Of a stretch of 64,000 nucleotides of DNA, positions 60,481 to 64,000 are shown piece by piece. Source of the stretch: Mycolicibacterium aichiense (GTDB taxonomy: Bacteria > Actinomycetota > Actinomycetes > Mycobacteriales > Mycobacteriaceae); the NCBI RefSeq assembly GCF_010726245.1, contig NZ_AP022561.1:2976001-3040000 (forward strand), read 5' to 3'. Position 1 is the stretch's first letter. Every line of letters starts with the position of its first letter. Below the pieces are notes generated by a model, which did no database searches, was not told the origin of the DNA, and was given only the letters and a program-made list of their open reading frames with translations. A program made the translations under genes and the position numbers.

Positions 60481-60500
60481 GCGCCGAGTCTGACACAGCC

Positions 60501-60515
60501 GAGATCACTGCTCTT
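60501..60515. promoter_or_regulatory. TetR-type operator copy 1
   Basis: GAGATCACTGCTCTT, a slightly degenerate copy of the perfect palindrome at 60549. It lies 20 nt upstream of the TetR start, well placed for autorepression. Centre-to-centre spacing to copy 2 is 48 bp. Confidence 0.6.
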
Positions 60516-60548
60516 GCTTTTCGGCCATACCGCTGGCATCCTCGTTAC

Positions 60549-60563
60549 GAGAGCACTGCTCTC
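60549..60563. promoter_or_regulatory. TetR-type operator copy 2
   Basis: GAGAGCACTGCTCTC, a perfect palindrome with 7-bp arms around a central C, 26 nt upstream of the Ddn-like gene's start, placed to repress it. Confidence 0.7.
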
Positions 60564-60589
60564 TGAACGTCGAGTTGAGGGGACGCACC

Positions 60590-61030
60590 ATGAATCAGCA
60601 CTACGACCGTCCGAACGCTGCCGCCCGGGCGGCCAACGCCGTCATCCGCCGGCTCGCCGAGGCGGGCGTCAGCATCGCGGGCACGCAGGCGCTGCGCGTG
60701 CGCGGCCGCAAATCCGGCGCGCTGCGCAGTGTGGTCGTCAATGTGCTGCGGGTCGGCGACACCGAGTACCTGGTGTCCCCGCGCGGCAACACCCAATGGG
60801 CGCGCAATGCGCGGGCGGCGGGCGAGGTGGAGCTCGGCCCCCGGTGGCGCCGCAGACCGGTCCGCCTCACCGAGGTCGACGACGACGCCAAGCCGGCCCT
60901 GCTCCAGCGCTATATCGATCGGTGGTACTGGGAGGTCAAGGGCCACATCGCCGGCCTCACACCGCAGTCGACGGATACCGAATTACGTTCGGCCGCACCG
61001 GCAATCCCGGTGTTCGCGCTCGCGCGCTAG
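60590..61030 (+). CDS. Deazaflavin (F420)-dependent nitroreductase-family protein (Ddn/DUF385-like)
   Basis: 146 residues from ATG 60590 (GAGGGGACG upstream); a TTG five codons earlier is rejected. The split beta-barrel pattern of the Ddn family is visible: GVSIAGTQALRVRGRKSGALRSVVVNVLRV, EYLVSPRGNTQWARNARAAGEVEL, RWYWEVKGHIAGL. The RKSG and NTQWARN segments bind F420 phosphates in Ddn relatives. Likely an F420H2-dependent reductase of quinone- or nitro-type substrates. Probably controlled by the divergent TetR. Confidence 0.85.
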   Translation: MNQHYDRPNAAARAANAVIRRLAEAGVSIAGTQALRVRGRKSGALRSVVVNVLRVGDTEYLVSPRGNTQWARNARAAGEVELGPRWRRRPVRLTEVDDDAKPALLQRYIDRWYWEVKGHIAGLTPQSTDTELRSAAPAIPVFALAR

Positions 61031-61033
61031 TTG

Positions 61034-61086
61034 ATTGAGCGCTCAGGTGTCAGCTAGGCGTCGAATATGCGACGTCAGCGCTCAAT
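61034..61086. terminator. Bidirectional terminator between convergent genes
   Basis: ATTGAGCGCT (61034-61043) and AGCGCTCAAT (61077-61086) form a perfect 10-bp outer stem, and the enclosed sequence holds a second GTCG/CGAC stem. It lies between the Ddn-like gene and the convergent protease gene. Confidence 0.6.
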
Positions 61087-61091
61087 GAACG

Positions 61092-61787
61092 TCAGTTGGC
61101 GTTGGCCTGCTCGGCGGCAGCGACGTTGACCACGTCGGCGCCGGCGCGCACCTGCTGGCTGGTGGCCACCCATGACACCGCCGCAGGCAGATTCCCCCAG
61201 GTGCTGTTGAACAGCCCGACGATCACGGCCTTGTTGTTGTCGATCGGCATGTACACCGGACCGCCGGAGTCACCCTTCTGGCTGACCACGCCGTTCTCCA
61301 TGGTGAACCAGCCGTTGTTGACCCGCTCGATGGAGCCGCAGCTCTCGCCGGTGATCACGCCGAAATGGCAGACCGGCTGGCCGTTGGCCATCGGCGGGGC
61401 CGCCTCGGCGACCAGCTGGCGGCCGCCGGGCAGGATGTTGTTGACCGTGACGTCGGCGCCGAGGGTGATCATCTCGTAGTCGGAGATCACCTGGTCGGTG
61501 CGGACGACGGCACCGTCCGGGGTGTTGTCCTGGAAGGTCGACACCATGCCGATGAAGCGCCCGTCGCGGTCGGTGACCGGGCCGTCCGCCTGGCAGTGGC
61601 CGGCCGAGTAGGCCACCCGCGCCACCGGATCGACGTATCCGAGCGTGCAGACGTTGCTTGCTTGGCGAATTTCCATGCCGGGCGAGACGACGACGCCGGG
61701 GGCGGCTGCAGCGATCGGCGCCAAGGTCCCGGTGGCGGCGACAACAGCGGCAGTGGCGAGGACAACTTTCTGAGCAAAGCGCGACAC
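61092..61787 (-). CDS. Secreted trypsin-like serine protease homologue, Rv1815-like
   Basis: 231 residues. Signal peptide (hydrophobic 8-28, AAAAP cleavage). The S1-type triad is complete: His64 (YSAGHC), Asp103 (SDYEMITLG) and Ser174 (KGDSGGPVY). Cysteine pairs Cys47-Cys65 and Cys140-Cys150 are plausible disulfides. Expected to act in the periplasm or outside; substrate unknown. Rv1815 homologue. The 152 nt upstream hold no gene I can support. Confidence 0.85.
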   Translation of the reverse strand: MSRFAQKVVLATAAVVAATGTLAPIAAAAPGVVVSPGMEIRQASNVCTLGYVDPVARVAYSAGHCQADGPVTDRDGRFIGMVSTFQDNTPDGAVVRTDQVISDYEMITLGADVTVNNILPGGRQLVAEAAPPMANGQPVCHFGVITGESCGSIERVNNGWFTMENGVVSQKGDSGGPVYMPIDNNKAVIVGLFNSTWGNLPAAVSWVATSQQVRAGADVVNVAAAEQANAN

Positions 61788-61939
61788 TGTACACCCCGAT
61801 CGGTCGGCGGTACGTCAAGGACGCGCCGCGGAAGTATCTCGACTGTGTATCGGCGCCGATTTCAAATCGTTACCAACGAACAATGACATACCCGGCGTGT
61901 CGCCGCACGAATCGCCGCAGATGGGGTTAAAAGCCGGAG

Positions 61940-63355
61940 CTAGGAGTCGAACCCCAGGCCCAGGCGGTCGAGGGTGCGCAGGATGAGGTTGCGCTTGCCC
62001 TCGTTGTGATCGGCCCGGTCCAACGACCACCGGGTGGCCTGAATGCCCACACTGGCCACCGGTTCGGGCGGGAACGGCAACGGCTTGCGGTTGACCATCT
62101 CCAGCTCGGTCCGCTCGGTGGGGTGACCGTCGAGCAGGTCGAGGCAGACGTCGGCGGCGAACCGTGCGGCGCCGACACCCAGACCGGTGAATCCGTTGAC
62201 GTAGGCGATCCGGCCCCGGCCGGCCAGACCCCAGTGCGCACAGAACCGGGTGTTGGTGTCGATCGCACCGGCCCAGCGGTGGCTGAACCGGACGTCCTCG
62301 AGTTGCGGGAACGTGATGAAGAAGTGCGCGGCCAGCTTGCGGTAGCTCTCGGGCCGGTCTTCGTACATCGAATCGACGCGACGCCCGTAGTGATAGACCG
62401 CGTCGTACCCGCCCCAGACGATCCGGTTGTCCGCCGAGAGGCGGTAGTAGTGGAACTGGTTGGCGCTGTCTCCGATGCCCTGCCGGTTGCGCCATCCGAT
62501 GCGGTCCAACTGGTCGTCGGTGAGCGGCTCGGTGGACAGCACGTAGTCGTACACCGGGATGGTGTGGAACCGGTTTCGCTTCAGCAGGCTCGGAAACACG
62601 TTGGTGGCCAACACAACCTGGTCGGCCTGGAGCACCCCGGCCGAGGTTTCCACCCGGATCCCCCGCTGTTCGCGCTGTACCGACGTCGCCGCGGTGTGCT
62701 CGAAGATCTCGACCCCGGCCTCCGAGCAGGCCCGGGCGAGTTCGAAGACCAGCCGGGCCGGGTGCACGATCGCGCAGGTGTCGGTCGCCCACAGCCCGGC
62801 CTGATAGGTCGGTGAGGCGACCTCGGCGCGCACGGCCGCCTGGTCCAGGAACCGGCCCTCGCCGCCGTCGGCGCCCTCGGCCAGCCACCCGACCTGATGG
62901 CGTTCGGTGGCGACGGTGAGCATGCCGGTGCGCTCCCAGTCCACGTTCATGCCGTAGGCGGCGATATCGGCCTGCATTCCGTCGAGGTTGGCCAGGCCGA
63001 GCTTCTCCAGGCGGTCGAATTCGTCTGGCCAGCGCGACTTTCCGTTCTCTGCGCCGTGGGTGATGCTGGCCTCGACGAAGCCGCCGTTGCGCCCCGATGC
63101 CGCCCAGCCGACCCGTTCGGCTTCGATCAGCACCACCCGCGCTGCGGGGTTGCGCGCCTTCGCGTGCAGGGCCGACCACAGGCCGGCGTAACCGCCGCCG
63201 ACCACCAACAGGTCGCACGTCAGGTCGCTGGAGAGCCGGGGGTAGTCGGGGCGGGCGACCAGCGACGAGTCCAGCCACATCGATCCGAACGCGGCGGAGC
63301 CCAGCGCCCGGGCGATCAGGGCGGGGTCGACGTCGCGGTCAAATACGGTCTGCAC
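61940..63355 (-). CDS. DAO-family FAD-dependent amine/amino-acid oxidase-like protein
   Basis: 471 residues from GTG 63355; the longer frame runs into the antiporter gene and is rejected. FAD motif CDLLVVGGGYAGLWSALHA (~47-65) with downstream VVLIEAERVGWAASGRNGGF, a DAO-fold signature. VLATNVFPSLL and the C-terminal GRIAYVNGFTGLGVGAARFAADV complete it. It resembles gamma-glutamylputrescine oxidase or sarcosine oxidase types, oxidising a secondary or primary amine with H2O2 release. Substrate not evident. 28 nt from the antiporter gene. Confidence 0.85.
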   Translation of the reverse strand: MQTVFDRDVDPALIARALGSAAFGSMWLDSSLVARPDYPRLSSDLTCDLLVVGGGYAGLWSALHAKARNPAARVVLIEAERVGWAASGRNGGFVEASITHGAENGKSRWPDEFDRLEKLGLANLDGMQADIAAYGMNVDWERTGMLTVATERHQVGWLAEGADGGEGRFLDQAAVRAEVASPTYQAGLWATDTCAIVHPARLVFELARACSEAGVEIFEHTAATSVQREQRGIRVETSAGVLQADQVVLATNVFPSLLKRNRFHTIPVYDYVLSTEPLTDDQLDRIGWRNRQGIGDSANQFHYYRLSADNRIVWGGYDAVYHYGRRVDSMYEDRPESYRKLAAHFFITFPQLEDVRFSHRWAGAIDTNTRFCAHWGLAGRGRIAYVNGFTGLGVGAARFAADVCLDLLDGHPTERTELEMVNRKPLPFPPEPVASVGIQATRWSLDRADHNEGKRNLILRTLDRLGLGFDS

Positions 63356-63383
63356 CCCAGCATGGTGCCATGACGGGGGCGTC

Positions 63384-64000
63384 CTACCGGGCGAACCGCG
63401 CGAGTAGAGGCCCGACGATGGCCAGGACGAAAACATACGGCGTGGCCAGCGTCCCCACCGCAGCGACGGTGGTCCCCGCCAATCCGATGATCACCAGCGA
63501 GAACTCGCCGCGGGCGACCAGCGCGGTGCCCGCCCGAAGTTGGCCCGGCCTGCCGACTCCGTCGCGGCGGGCGGCATACACCCCGGTGGCCACCTTGGTG
63601 ATCGCGGTGACGGCGGCCAGCAGTACGGCCGCAGGCAACATCGGTACCAGGTCCGCAGGCGCCACCGACAACCCGATCGCCAGGAAGAACACCGCCGCGA
63701 ACAGATCCCGCAGCGGGGTGAGCACGGCGCGGGCCCGCTCAGCGGTCTCCCCGGTCAGCGTGAGTCCGACCAGGAATGCGCCCACCGCGGCCGAGGCGTG
63801 CAGATGTTCGGCAGCTGCGGCCACCAGCAGGGTCAGCCCGAGGATGCGCAACAGGAGTTGTTCGTCGTCGGGATGGCTGATCAGCCTGCCCAGATGATGG
63901 CCCCAGCGGTACGACGCCGCGAACACCAGGACCAGCGCGACCATCGCGGCAGCCATCCACAGCAGCGCCTCCCACCACGTGCCGCCGGCCGCCAGCACGG
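63384..64000 (-). CDS. CPA2-family cation:proton antiporter, N-terminally truncated by window end
   Basis: The frame continues past the right edge, so only the last ~205 residues are seen. Hydrophobic helices with the Na+/H+ exchanger core (ASAAVGAFLVGLTLTGE, AAVFFLAIGLSV, GTALVARGEFSLVIIGLAG). RGEFS and the two unwound-helix regions are typical of KefB/GerN-type antiporters. Exchanges K+ or Na+ for protons across the cytoplasmic membrane. It ends soon after the last helix, without a visible TrkA-type domain. Confidence 0.85.
   Translation of the reverse strand, partial: VLAAGGTWWEALLWMAAAMVALVLVFAASYRWGHHLGRLISHPDDEQLLLRILGLTLLVAAAAEHLHASAAVGAFLVGLTLTGETAERARAVLTPLRDLFAAVFFLAIGLSVAPADLVPMLPAAVLLAAVTAITKVATGVYAARRDGVGRPGQLRAGTALVARGEFSLVIIGLAGTTVAAVGTLATPYVFVLAIVGPLLARFAR

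Overview
This window is chromosomal DNA from a non-tuberculous mycobacterium, most likely a fast-growing Mycolicibacterium-type species. It is GC-rich throughout, uses many GTG starts, and carries mycobacterial signature genes: apa, secA2, garA, pgsA2, guaB1, F420-type enzymes and a PrrB-type kinase. From about 3.6 kb to 61.8 kb the gene order follows, in reverse orientation, the block I recall as Rv1867 to Rv1815 of M. tuberculosis. That synteny is from memory and was not computed. No rRNA, tRNA, insertion sequence, prophage or CRISPR array was seen.

Layout. 0-14.9 kb: a DUF72 fragment, a membrane protein, a fused epimerase/swivelling-domain protein, a thiolase-like protein, an alpha/beta hydrolase, a repeat-rich lipoprotein, an aldehyde dehydrogenase with a double CoA transferase, a phosphoketolase, a CPBP protease-like membrane protein and a CGNR regulator. 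14.9-19.4 kb: modB-modC-apa-GlsB-like-adhA on the minus strand, with no modA. 19.4-24.5 kb: an unusual SDR, an F420-type oxidoreductase, ndh, then a hemophore-related protein and a PrrB-like sensor kinase without a regulator. 24.5-30.2 kb: urease ureABCFGD and a thioesterase, followed by a FhuF-like gene with a strong iron box. 30.4-37.4 kb: blaI with an M56 peptidase, gnd1, guaB1 and two CNNM/CorC transporters preceded by a short coupled leader ORF. 37.4-47.5 kb: a potassium channel, a conserved unknown, glcB, a VWA protein, a hydrolase, and gcvP under a tandem glycine riboswitch. 47.5-55.6 kb: two MerR regulators, a bifunctional-nuclease-domain protein, garA, gcvH, a DUF881/Sbp/DUF881 set, pgsA2 and secA2. 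55.9-64 kb: an Rv1819c-type ABC transporter, a TetR-VOC-flavoprotein set divergent from a Ddn-like enzyme, a secreted serine protease homologue, an amine-oxidase-like flavoprotein and a truncated CPA2 antiporter.

How the genes work together. Central carbon and nitrogen functions dominate: glyoxylate shunt (glcB), glycine cleavage (gcvP, gcvH), a 2-oxoglutarate-node regulator (garA), the pentose phosphate pathway (gnd1), a phosphoketolase, purine salvage (guaB1) and nitrogen release from urea. The clearest accessory signals are two insertions flanking urease, a hemophore/kinase pair on one side and an iron-box FhuF-like gene on the other. Further regulatory signals are the twin TetR-type operators near 60.5 kb and the coupled leader ORF at 34.8 kb. 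I saw no clearly novel multi-gene defence or biosynthetic system; most of the window is conserved mycobacterial core.
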